Source: Diphasiastrum complanatum (lineage: Eukaryota > Streptophyta > Lycopodiopsida > Lycopodiales > Lycopodiaceae). Taken from it: 64,000 nt of DNA. Position numbers and translations under genes: made by a program. This document shows positions 33,992 through 44,047 of the stretch, piece by piece. The first letter of the stretch is position 1. Each line of letters begins with the position of its first letter. Under the pieces are notes generated by a model, which was given only the letters and a program-made list of their open reading frames with translations, did not search any database and was not told the origin of the DNA. The stretch is from assembly GCA_029204225.1 (NCBI GenBank), contig CM055095.1, positions 28,150,845 through 28,214,844 on the forward strand, in the 5' to 3' direction.

Positions 33992-34471
33992 ATGTCTCAA
34001 CATCAACAACAGATGAATTCTGACTTATCTTCCAATATTGTTGACTCGAGAGCTTTTGAGACTAATATTACTATTGCCTATCATTGTATATATGACAAAT
34101 TTATCTTTGGAGATCGAACTGAAGATAATCACTGCTTACAACATTGTATATATGACAAATTTATCTTTGGAGATCAAATTGAGGATCATCATTGCTTACA
34201 ATTGAATGAATATGAGTTGTTCATATTCCAACATAACGACGCTTTCTTGGAACAGAATGATGAATTGGAAACAACTAGAATGTGGCCAAATTTGGACAAT
34301 GAATCATTTGATTTGGAGCATTACTATTTTGATATATCAGGAGCTATACCCATCGCTTCACTCACAAAGGATATCAATGGATCCATGGCCATCCATCTTC
34401 AGCGAGATAACGCTACCAATCTTGCTCAGAATGATTCGACAAGACGGAATTCCAATGTCTCAATCAGATAA
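33992..34471 (+). CDS. Unknown 159-codon frame of LTR-3 with a 60-bp repeat
   Basis: This open frame after gag starts MSQHQQQMNSDL. It carries a tandem, in-frame 60-bp duplication (34081-34140 and 34141-34200) of the 20-residue unit around CIYDKFIFGD...EDHHCLQ. The rest is acidic and Asn-rich. It matches no pol domain. It may be the C-terminal continuation of gag or the remains of a second ORF. Confidence 0.45.
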   Translation: MSQHQQQMNSDLSSNIVDSRAFETNITIAYHCIYDKFIFGDRTEDNHCLQHCIYDKFIFGDQIEDHHCLQLNEYELFIFQHNDAFLEQNDELETTRMWPNLDNESFDLEHYYFDISGAIPIASLTKDINGSMAIHLQRDNATNLAQNDSTRRNSNVSIR

Positions 34472-35009
34472 CTTGGATGAAATCATTGCTTTAATCAACG
34501 CTTTAAAATCACAAAAGGATATTGTGATCCTACATCAAGGAGCAATGCACAAGGCAACAAAACGGGATGCAAGGACAAGAAAAGACACATCTGGAATTGG
34601 ATAGCCTATCCAATCAAGGAAGATATTGAGGAAGAAGACTATTGAATGTCTTGTTGCTTGGATCCTGTCAACCCATACAAAACTAATGCAACTTAAGGCT
34701 TTCTTGTGTTTCATCAATCCCTTCTTCAGTGATCTTATTAATTCTATGGGATCAGTTGTAGATCCAAGGTTCTCTATGAAGAAAACTCGTTGCAATCTTG
34801 TTCTACAACAATAAGCTGGAAGTTGAACTTGAGGCAACAAATCTAAACGGTAGATGGCTATTGACAAGAATAATACAAGAAAAGATGTTTCTTATTCAAG
34901 GTGGCCAATTACTTCTCCACTACCGCCAAAGGATTCACGAGACATGGCACTCAACAAAGGACTACATGGTCTTCATTTTTGAGGGCAAAAATGCTTAAAG
35001 TAGGGGGAG

Positions 35010-35571
35010 TGTCATGTGCTGCATGTAATTAGCCCATGAGCTTACTAATGAATTACCAAAATAAGTCATGGAGCTAAATAAGATTAGAACTAGTCAATAG
35101 AACAGTTAATAAAGTGGTTCGAACAACCTCGCTATATTTGTGAATAGCGAACTTGTAATAATGGTTGTAAGGCCCAAATTAGCCTAATAAGGCCCCAAAC
35201 TTATAGTAGAGGCACAAATGACCACTATAAATAGCTGAGGTCGTGCTAAATTTGGAGGCTATTGTTCATTTTGTAATTTTGAGTTTTAAGAGATCTTGGA
35301 GCTTCTCTTGGAGAGCTTTCTTGATGAAGAAAGTGGTTCATGCGCCTAAAATCACATGAGAGCTATGATCATGCTCTAGAATCAGGCCCTATCTTGTGAA
35401 TAATCAATAATCATGAATAAAGATACCTTACTTTGCCTATTTTGGTGAAGTTTTGCTACTTTTAGCTATCTTCTTGATTTTTGACTAGTTTCTTGATTTC
35501 TTGCATTTCCATTGTAATTTGATGTTTAATGAATGGATTAGATGCTTGAATGCTAAGGTTGGCACATGACA
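35010..35571 (+). repeat. 3' LTR of LTR-3
   Basis: This is the 562-bp copy of 29862-30423, with TATAAATA at 35226-35233. It is followed by TAAGA, the presumed target duplication. Confidence 0.92.
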
Positions 35572-35810
35572 TAAGATGAAACCCTAGTCTATTTCCTTGA
35601 GTCATGCTTGGTAGATAGCTAGTTGGTCAATTTTCACCTTAAATCTAGGATTTAGGTCCTATAAACTAGGAATCACTACCAAAATGACATGACCAACCCT
35701 CTGGACTTGACGTAACCTACATTATGAGTGGATTGCCATGTGGCATCTTGGCCTTACATGTGTGGAATCCACTTATGTACAAAATCTACATTATACTACA
35801 TGGTTTTTGA

Positions 35811-36270
35811 TCAAGCTAGATTTGCCAATTTTTGGCAATTCTTCGGTCCTTGTGTATGGTACAACTGATGTAGTACTTCTTGAGTTACTTTAGCCATCTG
35901 ACCAATGTTAGTGTTAGATATTCGGCTCATACTTGGCCCCACATCTTCAGCATTCTCATCCCGCACTACTGCCTTCCTTTTTTTCTTGTGCCAAGTAACT
36001 TTGAACATCTATTAATAGAGGTTCCTCAACCGTAATCGCCTGCACTAGCGCTTGCTATGCTCAGGACCGTTCATCCCTCCTAGATTTTGCGGTTTGTATG
36101 GCATTTTGATCATTAAAACGGTTATTCAACTGTGGTGGCGGCCAAATTTCTGATACATTGTCAGTGATATAAGACACTGTTAAAATACCGATGGCCCCTC
36201 TGGTTGCAAACATTGCAAACATCCTTTGGTAAGTCCGCCAATCAATACCGCACTTGTCTTTGAGATGGTC
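35811..36270 (-). pseudogene. Degenerate gypsy gag C-terminus (tentative)
   Basis: The minus strand from about 36260 encodes a worn zinc-knuckle-like stretch (CLQCLQPEGHRYFNS with one base removed). A PPPQLNNRFNDQ tail and a basic frame ending MFKVTWHKKKRKAVVRDENA follow. Several frame changes are needed. The order fits the end of a gypsy gag but no pol follows. Confidence 0.35.
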
Positions 36271-36326
36271 TTTGTGAGTTCCAAGTCAACCAAATCTATT
36301 TCTTGTGTGTAGAATTCACTGGTAAG

Positions 36327-37330
36327 ATGGGATCTATTGGAGCATACCTTCTAGAAGCTAGAGAGAGACTGAATTCTACAAATTATTCTATTTGGAAGGT
36401 TAGTATGGAATCACTAATGGTGCTCCAAGACCTTTATGAGTTCTTGATTGATGATGAAGATGAACCTCTAGGTGCACATGAGCTGATCAAATACAATAAG
36501 AGATCTAGGTTAGCACTTCATTGTGTGAAGATGAATGTAAGCAATGATCTTTTGAGAGTGTCATTTGCCAAATCCCAAACTAATAGCAATAACAATGAAG
36601 TCAAGCTAGAAGCAAGAAGAGAACAAGACAATCATGATAGCATATCAATAGAAAGCTAGAAACATGGAGATCACCATAGAATCACATTAGCAATGGAAAG
36701 AAGATTACAAGATATGTACATGAGCATTGATTCATGTGGATAGGACACATGAGACCTAGCAATGGAAATCCCTATGGCTCACATTCACAAGGAAGCTAGA
36801 AGCTCTCACTTGCAAATGAGCCAAAAGATTCACAAAATGATGTCTCTTGCCTAGTTATAGACAATGCTCTTACTTAACTTAACTTAACTATCTTGAGAGA
36901 TAGTTAGCCCTTGTTAAGTATAATCTAAACTACATTGGGCCCTTATTGGCCTATTATCCTTATTAGTTACTTTGAAGGGCCTAAAGAGGGAACCGCCTTG
37001 TCCTTAAGGCTAATAACTCCTTTTGGGCCTACAAAGCTTACAATGGATATTATATTGCCTTGAAAAGCACTGATGTACTAAAAGTACATGACAGAGAGAA
37101 GTATCATCATGTATTAGTGCTAAAGAGGCTTCGGAGTCTTTAAAATCAATCTATGAATCAAGCAACACTTCTAGAGTACTTATGCTTAGAAATCAAATTT
37201 TGCAAAGCATGAGGAGAAGTGAGGAGAGTGCATAAGATCATGTACTCAGAATCAAGGCTCTAAATAGGGAGTTGGCTTCCATTGGAGAGAAGATTCAGTT
37301 AAAAATAGCAATGATCGACTTATACAGTGC
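36327..37330 (+). pseudogene. Copia gag split by a solo LTR
   Basis: The frame from ATG 36327 (MGSIGAYLLEARERLNSTNY, SIWKVSMESL, VLQDLYEFLIDDEDEPLGAH, LALHCVKMNVSNDLLR) is the same gag type as copia-3 and copia-4. It stops matching at 36558 and resumes at 37094 with REVSSCISAKEASESLKSIY, SRVLMLRNQILQSM and LRIKALNRELASIGE. A TAA lies near 37230 in the second part. Homology ends near 37330. Confidence 0.85.
36559..37093. mobile_element. Solo LTR (or short LTR-like insert) in copia gag
   Basis: This 535-bp insert begins TGTCATTTGCC and ends AGTACATGACA. It is flanked by perfect 5-bp direct repeats GAGAG at 36554-36558 and 37094-37098. The ends TGTCAT/ATGACA match those of the LTR-3 LTR, but the interior looks unrelated by eye. 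It holds no coding sequence, primer site or polypurine tract, as expected of a solo LTR left by LTR-LTR recombination. Confidence 0.85.
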
Positions 37331-39150
37331 TTTCTTATTTCGACGGCACCATGTGTGCTCAGTTCTAGAATCGGGCCATCTTTCTTTTACGAGCCCTTTG
37401 AGTGCTTTTAAGCAACTTTATCTTTGTACTTACTTATTAGTTTAATATACAGTTTGTGGAGAGTAATTATGTTGTCTTGTCTTGTTGCATGGTGATTGAT
37501 CCGGTTGGGTGTTTAAACTATTTTCTTAACTTGGTATCAGAGCCCCTTGGTGGATATAATCACTGGACAAGAACAGAGAGCTACGAATTCACGACGGTTT
37601 GTTGGCCAGGAAGCACAAAACCGAGTCTGTGGAGATTTGTAGAATAGCTCAAAACTGTAAGAAGATTCAGAGACAAGGGATTGTCGGCGAAAACGAGAAG
37701 CTAAACGGAAGCATAGAACTCCGTAGAAAGGCTGGCTAGTATGGATTCAATTTGAAGCCAATTGAAGATTTGTTTGAAGCAGGTGATGACTGATTGTAAG
37801 ACGACCTGAGTGCAGTAGAAGGCTGCAAAAATTTGCTTAGAGAAAACTTGAGCATAGCTTAAGAAGTCTTTCTTCTTTCATGACTAGGGTTTACAGGCAT
37901 AAAACAATGGATCTTTGGTTGTAGGAGATCATTTCTGGCACTATAAGTGGATGATGGAGGGCGCCCTAGTGCTGGGGAGACAAGAGGAGATGGCCGAGAG
38001 AAGACGCAGACAGACCTCACGTGCCCTCACCCGTTCTGGCATCTAGTGTATTTAGGTGCTTTGTGCTTTGAAGTGAAGCTCTAAGCGCACGACCTCCTTG
38101 TGGATCGTTGGATCGAAGACAATGGCCAAGATGGAGTTCTCAAGGAGGAACGTGGGCCACAGGATGGACGATCACCCTTAGATGGGCTTTGAAAGGGTCC
38201 TGAAGAATTGAAAGGCAAAATAGGCCTTCTTTTCATTAAAAATTTTCAAACTAAAAAAATTGTTGGGTCCCAAGTTTCTTGAAAGGTGAAGTTTCTTCAC
38301 ACTGAAGAAACAGTTCAAAAACCCAAATTGTCCTTATTTTCACCTCTTTTAGCCTATTTTGGCCAAACGAAAGGCTATAGCCTCCAAACGAAGGGTGACT
38401 GTACCTGCAAGTACGGTACACCAAAACAGAGTGATTGCCACGAAGAAAGTGTTCGAAGCACGCCAGAAGTGATTTCACCATTCCACTGGACAGGTAGCTG
38501 GGAGTTGGTGACAAGAAGCATTTCGGAAAGCAACGCTAGTTTGGCTTTCAATCTGGCGAAAGAGCAGCGGGTGGCCCGGTAAGCCAAAAATTGCAGGTCA
38601 TTACTTTTGATTTCTGACATCACGGTTGGCTTCGGCATACACTTTATAGCCTACAGGTGGAGTTTCAAGCAGTTTGGAAATGGCAAACATCAATGAGGCA
38701 ATTTTGGGCGATGCAAGCAAACTTTTATAATAAAATACTATTTTTGAGTTCGACGAACATTCTTCCTATCCAAATCATAGAAAATCTTGATTTTTACCCT
38801 CGCCAAACTACATAAACTGTGTTTTTGTGTACCAAAAACCTTTGTCAGGTTTACCCAAGCTTTATTTGTGTCAGATTTTGAATTTGAGAGTTTGACGAAG
38901 GTTATTTTCTTAGAAATTGTCAAAAAAACCTGATCAAAGAGTTTTTTTTTTTTCCAAAATAGCACTGTTGAACCTTCGCCAAGCCAATCTTTGCCTAGGG
39001 AACCTTCGCCAGTACTATTTTTAGAATCTGATTTTCCAGATCAAGTCTTTGTCAAAATTTGGGTGAAATCTAATACATTCTGATTTGGATTCGGAGAAAT
39101 TTTTCATTTTTGAGAAGTATCGATTGATTAGAAAACAATCAAGAAACATG
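37331..39150 (+). other. Retroelement leader with a primer-binding site; no gene recognised
   Basis: TGGTATCAGAGCC at 37532-37544 is an initiator-Met primer site, so the sequence before it (from about 37340) is likely the end of an LTR and the sequence after it a leader. No gag frame follows within 1.6 kb. 38740-39010 repeats the phrase ACCTTYGCCA several times. I cannot place an LTR start, and the LTR end before the site lacks the usual CA. Confidence 0.45.
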
Positions 39151-39178
39151 TGCTCCAATGCCAGAAAACTTTTGATGC

Positions 39179-39748
39179 TTAATCCATCGCAAAAAAAGCC
39201 TTGTAGGTAATAACGCCGAAGCAAACTGGATTACCCGCTAACGCGTCCAATATATAGCCAAAATTTTGGACTGAAATTGTCGCATCCGCATCCGTCAAAA
39301 ATATTGCTTGATTCGCGTATTTACAGAACAGCTTAAATGTTGTATTCTTGATCATTGAAATTTTGTACCCCTTCATGGGTACGAAACAATTGCTCAAAAA
39401 ATGTGCCGCTTCATCCACTGAGTCTTTGTTCGTTGAAACCATCTTCCCATCCAAAGGTAACCCGAGGGCTGTGCAAAACAGGTCTTCAGTAATGGTGAAA
39501 AAATTTCCTTGCACATGAACTTTGAAGTCCACCTCAGAGATTGAGTGGATGGAGTTCACAAATTCAGTATTTACTTCAGATAAGATTATAGAAGGATCCA
39601 CTTTCAGATCACCCAACCTGCATTGATCCAAAAAAGACTGGATGGATGTCAGACGGATTCCTGCGCATGCTTTCCAAATGATAGTAGAACTAGAACTTGA
39701 TCCGGAAGTCATTGGTCGAATGTTTGACGATAGCTCCGTAGATCGCAA
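39179..39748 (-). CDS. ORF3-B: unknown retroelement-associated protein, gypsy element B
   Basis: This is an open minus-strand frame of 189 codons. The core from about residue 45 reads LGDLKVDPSIILSEVNTEFV, NFFTITEDLFCTALGLPLDG, GYKISMIKNTTFKLFCKYAN and QAIF. The same pattern recurs in ORF3-A at 49580-49950 (LGDFDANKIIESAAINFIEN, TMEITKETFGNAMGPPFDF, GYKLSMCKPAELGILCRWMN, QIIF), so it is a real protein family. It lies 0.8 kb after the end of the element B integrase on the same strand. The 'ITxExxxxxxGxP' pattern loosely recalls the putative plant transposon-protein domains seen beside retroelements; I do not assign a function. Confidence 0.6.
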   Translation of the reverse strand: MRSTELSSNIRPMTSGSSSSSTIIWKACAGIRLTSIQSFLDQCRLGDLKVDPSIILSEVNTEFVNSIHSISEVDFKVHVQGNFFTITEDLFCTALGLPLDGKMVSTNKDSVDEAAHFLSNCFVPMKGYKISMIKNTTFKLFCKYANQAIFLTDADATISVQNFGYILDALAGNPVCFGVITYKAFFAMD

Positions 39749-40099
39749 AAGTTCATATGAGAGTGCTTTGATTGCAAAGAGAATGAGCGCAGGAAAGCAT
39801 GTAATCGCAGGAAGAAAGAGTAAGTAAGAAAATGGAGAATAACTATGTTATGCAGTAGCGGTGTGGAAGGGATGATGATGTGGCATGGTGACATGACATC
39901 TGTTACTTCCATTTATGAAGGACGTGCATGGCTCAGTGTTTGAAACTATAATTTGACATATCGATCTTTAATGATAGAAGACCGTTTGTGAAAAGAGAAG
40001 AATTAAATTAAGAAGAAACAACATCTGTTTTGATATGTGAGCGTACACACGTGTGAATAATGATGATCACATGGCCATCATCTTTAATGGAGGAATACA

Positions 40100-40510
40100 A
40101 AAGTAGGTCGAGAAATTCTCAAAAGATTCTCAAAAATATGCTAAAAAGATTCTAGAAAGTTTCACGAAACTTTCTCGCAGGATCCTAGAAAAATGATACA
40201 TAAACTCATGAAAATTTCTCAAAAATTTTAGCAACATACTAGAAAATTTCTCGAAAAACTGGAAAAAATGCTAGAAAAGATTCTAGAAAAATTCTCAAAA
40301 ACGATTTATGAAAGTTTGATTAACAAATTTAGTGTCGTGAAAAATTCTCGAAAATACTTTAAAAATTATATTGAAAGATTGAGAGAAGTCAAAAAACATT
40401 CTCGAAAATTTCACGAGACATTATGAAAAATGTTGGAAGGTGGTAGAAAATTTCTAGAAAAGATAAAAGAAAAGTCGTGAAAAATATCAGAAAAGAAAAA
40501 AGAAAATTCA
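40100..40510. promoter_or_regulatory. Cluster of heat-shock-element-like dyads
   Basis: Within about 310 bp the palindromic half-site pair TTCnnGAA occurs seven times: starts at 40150, 40161, 40248, 40281, 40345, 40399 and 40452. One GAAnnTTC is at 40502. GAAAGTTTC and GAAACTTTC (40155-40163, 40166-40174) form a perfect 9-bp inverted repeat around AC. TTCnnGAA is the unit bound by heat-shock factors. The run is A-rich, repetitive and between element B integrase and ORF3-B, so it may be a promoter for ORF3 or only a degenerate minisatellite. Confidence 0.4.
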
Positions 40511-40559
40511 CGATGAATTCCAAAAAAATACTAGAAAATAATAAGAATAAAAAAACATT

Positions 40560-41310
40560 CTTGTCAAAGGTAGTATTTGTTCAGTCTGGACCCATTAATA
40601 CGTGTAGGTAATAGTTCACCTTCAAGTGATTGAAGTTGCTCAGAACCATTGTCAAACACCTCCATGACTTTATAAGGTCCAAGCCATCTCATATGGAGTT
40701 TTCCAGGAAACTTTTGATGTCGACTGTCATACATCAGCGCAAAATCATCAGCTTTCAGATCACATTTCCTGATATGACTGTCATACTTCTTCTTTCTTTG
40801 TTCCTAGATTTCCTTCGTTAATTTTTGTGAAGTCACACGAGCTTCAGCTAGTTCTTCAATATTAGTCAACCTTTCGTTTATACATTCTGCATCTGTTCGT
40901 TGAGATTGAATACAAAAAACAGTTTTCGCATCATTTCGTTTCGTCGGCTCTGTTTCAACATTCTTTGTAGCATAATTCGTTGCAACTAGAATATAACGAC
41001 ATTTCGTATGTCGGGTCACAGGTTTGATTGGACCGACAAAGTCAATCCCCCACTTTTCAAATGGTGCAAGAGGCAGGATTGGTGTCAAAGGCCAATTCGT
41101 TGCTTTTGTAGGCTACCAGATCTCTGGCATGGATCACATGAACGAATAAAGTTTGATACATCCTTGAACATTGTTGGCCACCAATACTTGGCAGTCAATA
41201 TCTTATTAATTGTGTTCTTTAGGGCAAAGTGTCCTCCAGCATCTTCTGAGTGCAAGGCTTTAACCAACTTTTTAATGTCTTCAGTTTTGAGACATCTTCG
41301 TAGTTGATGG
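40560..41310 (-). pseudogene. Element B integrase (Ty3/gypsy), internally deleted
   Basis: On the minus strand the zinc-binding part is clear: HSEDAGGHFALKNTINKI, KYWWPTMFKDVSNFIRSCDP and CQRSG. FEKWGIDFVGPI (first catalytic Asp) follows, then CRYILVATNYATK. The sequence then drops to ERLTNIEELAEARVTSQK, losing most of the catalytic core. The C-terminal domain survives in another frame as MRWLGPYKVMEVFDNGS and LPTRINGSRLNKYYL. No chromodomain is seen. Confidence 0.85.
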
Positions 41311-41499
41311 TCAGCACCAAGCTTGTACAGAACATTGTTAATAATTGTATAAGGTGCTACCTTATATTGAAAAATTGTCTTTTGCTCTAAATCATAACCA
41401 TCCGGATGTATCTGATCTTTGAGATAAATAATAATATCATAATATAGCGAATTTGTAGATGAAATTTCAAATAGATGTTCGTCTGGAAAATCATCATTA

Positions 41500-43385
41500 A
41501 TAGATTCTTCAATTTTTTCGGTGTTGAGTCACGATAGATAATCAGCATTTGTATGATACTTTCCTTGGCGAAGTTCTACTTGATAAGTGAATTCCTGCAG
41601 AAGTAGAACCCATCGAGCAATTCGTCCTGATAGATTTGGTTTATTTACAAGATACTTAAGAGCATAGTGATCAACATGAAAAATAAATGCATACAAAAAC
41701 TAACTCTTTTATTTCTTTGCTTGGTTATTTTATTGCGAAGTATCCGTCCCCTTGGAACCGAATGTAACTATCCCGACAAATAATGCCGAAATTTCTTAAC
41801 AGTGAAAATCATTCCAAAAGCTTCCCTTTCTGTAGCCGAGTAAGTCTTCTCTGATGCACTGAGCTGTCGACTCACATAGTAAATGGGATGATCTTTCTTC
41901 TGGTCGTCCTTCTGGCTTAGACAGACGCCAATAGCAAATGCAGAAACATCCACATAACTATGAAATAAAATAGCCCAGTTGGGTGGTCTCAGAATAGGAG
42001 CATTGATCAACCTTTGCCTAAGTTCTTCGAATGCTTTCTGCTGTTCATTCGTCCACAAGTATTCCACTTGTTTCTTCAGTAGATGTGTAAGAGAGGCAGC
42101 AATAGAAGCATGATTTTGAATAAATCTCCGGTAATAGTCGACATGTCCTAAGAAAGCTCTTAGTTCACGTAAATTGGTTGGTATCTGGAGATTCTTTATA
42201 AGCTCGACTTTATCTTTGTCGACTTCTATTCCTCTGTTAGATATTCTGTGTCCAAGTAATATTCTTTCTTTCATACCGAAAAAACATTTCTCTTGATGAA
42301 GAGATAAACAAGTATCTCGACATCGTTGCAATGTTAATTTCAGCTTCTGCAGGTGCGTCTTTATATCACTATATACATAGAAATCATCAATAAATATTTC
42401 GAGAAAAGTTCTTAGGAAGGCGGCGAAAATTAACATCATGATTTGCTGAAAAGTCACCGGAGCGTTAGAAAGACCAAAGGCCATTTTGTTGTAGGCATAA
42501 GTGCCCCAATCCGTAGTGAATGTAGTCTTTGAACGATCCTCCTTCGGGCACTCCAACCTGATTATAACCAAAAAAACCGTCACAGAAACTGTAACGCTCC
42601 TGACCAGCAACCTGATCTAAGATGGAATTCTTGAAGGGCAGAGGATGATGATCCTTCCTTGTGACAGCATTGAGTTTGCGGAAATCCTTGCATATTTGTA
42701 TTTTGCCAGTCTTCTTCTTTGGGACGACAACAATGGGTGAAACCCATTCACTACTTAAGAAGGGATAGATTATACTTGCCTTAAGGTGCTTGTTGAGTTT
42801 GTCCTTAACCATGAGAGAGTACTTGGGATTGAGACGATATTGTCTCTGTCGAACAGGTACAGCATCTTTCTTAAGATCAATACGGTGCTCTCCGAATTTT
42901 GCAAGTATACCCTTCAAATCGTTGAGCGACCAGACAAAAACATCTTGATACTCTTTCAATAGTTCAGTGAATTCCGCCAATTTAGATTCTCCAAGTGACT
43001 TCGAAACATGCACAAATCTGTCAGGTGCAAGTTCAATTAGCTTAGTAGAATCTGGCAAAATGATACTTTCTGTCATACTGGCCTTGGTATGGCCATGAAT
43101 TTCGCGCATGGTTGACTCCATAGATGTTTTCTTGTCGTCAACCTGGTTCTTGTTACCAAATTCGTGTTCAGATTCGTCACTCAAATCGTCAGACTCTTTT
43201 GAGCTCGTGTCTGCAACTAGAATTTCTTCATACGAAACATCCGCTTCAGCATTGTAGGCATCGAAGAATTTTTCTTCGTCAGCACTCTCATAACATTCGA
43301 AATATTGCACTTCAATGTCAGATTCATTAGAAAAAACATGTAAGGCATAAGAAAATTCTTTTGAGGTGAAACTGGTGTTAGACAA
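41500..43385 (-). pseudogene. Element B reverse transcriptase and RNase H (Ty3/gypsy)
   Basis: Two overlapping minus frames (43385-42465 and 42610-41768) join by one frameshift near 42540. RT has HRIDLKKDAVPVRQRQYRLN, EWVSPIVVVPKKKTG, CKDFRKLNAVTRKDHHPLPF, YSFCDGFFGYNQV, AYNKMAFGLSNAPVTFQQIM and the catalytic FIDDF box. The connection and RNase H follow with LLGHRISNRGIEVDKDKVEL, YYRRFIQNHASIAASLTHLL, SYVDVSAFAIGVCLSQ and YSATEREAFGMIFTVKKFRH. A stop after HYLSG (41766) interrupts the end of RNase H, which can be followed to about 41500. An acidic linker (43385-43130) precedes RT. Confidence 0.9.
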
Positions 43386-43399
43386 AGGAGTTTCACCTT

Positions 43400-44047
43400 C
43401 ATATTTGTCACGACTCCAAGTAATTATTTGTTCTGCTGGCTTACCTCAATTATTGGTCTCACCAGTCTGAAATCTCAACTCTCTGGTTCTTGTGTTTGAT
43501 TGATAAAGCCAAGGTCGTCCAATCAGAACAGAATAGGATGACAACCCGAGTGGTTTGATAACTATGAAATTCATTGTGAATGGCTTGGCTTGAATGTAAA
43601 CAATGGCATCCTTCAGTTCTCCAACAGGTTTTCGTCGTGTCGAATCAGCTAACTTGATGTTTCAGTCAGCCCCAAAGCATGAGTTGTGTCTTCTGTTATT
43701 ATGTCCACACTGGAACCAGAGTCAATTGGCACTTTTTTTATCAGGCATCCCGCAATGGTAATATCAATTTCAGGTGCACCAAGATCACCTAAATCAATAG
43801 ACAGAACACCAGCATCTGGCAAAAAAACTTTTTTCTTCTTTTTTGGTGCAGAAAGACCTTTCAGTTGCTTTTGGCAATAAGTGTTATCTGCCAACAGTTG
43901 CTCAAATGTGATGTTTGGACGAAGAGATCCAATATCAGTCACAATGTCATAGTCCTTCATCTTCGATTTTGAGATTGGCTTATCAATAACATCACTAGAC
44001 AATTTTGTCTTCATGATTTTGTCGTCCCCTTCCTCGAAAGTGATCAC
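43400..44047 (-). pseudogene. Element B retropepsin-type protease
   Basis: The minus frame has IDLGDLGAPEIDITIAG, the active-site motif PIDSGSSVDIITEDTTHALG, and (after a break near 43650) FIVIKPLGLSSYSVLIGRPW. These are the strands and flap region of a retroviral-type aspartic protease, which would cut Gag-Pol. It overlaps the upstream gag frame by 4 nt in another phase. Confidence 0.8.

Larger units (their letters stand above)
29862..35571 (+). mobile_element. LTR-3: young gag-only LTR retrotransposon
   Basis: The LTRs at 29862-30423 and 35010-35571 are both 562 bp, start TGTCATGTGCTGC and end GGCACATGACA. I count 8 differences (about 1.4%). A primer site TGGTATCAGAAC is at 30428-30439 and the polypurine tract AAAGTAGGGGGAG ends at 35009. 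Flanks TAAAA and TAAGA match at 4 of 5 positions. The internal part has a 2.1-kb leader and a gag-like frame (32540-33964) but no protease, RT, RNase H or integrase. The gag is itself frameshifted although the LTRs are young, so it was probably mobilised in trans. Confidence 0.92.
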
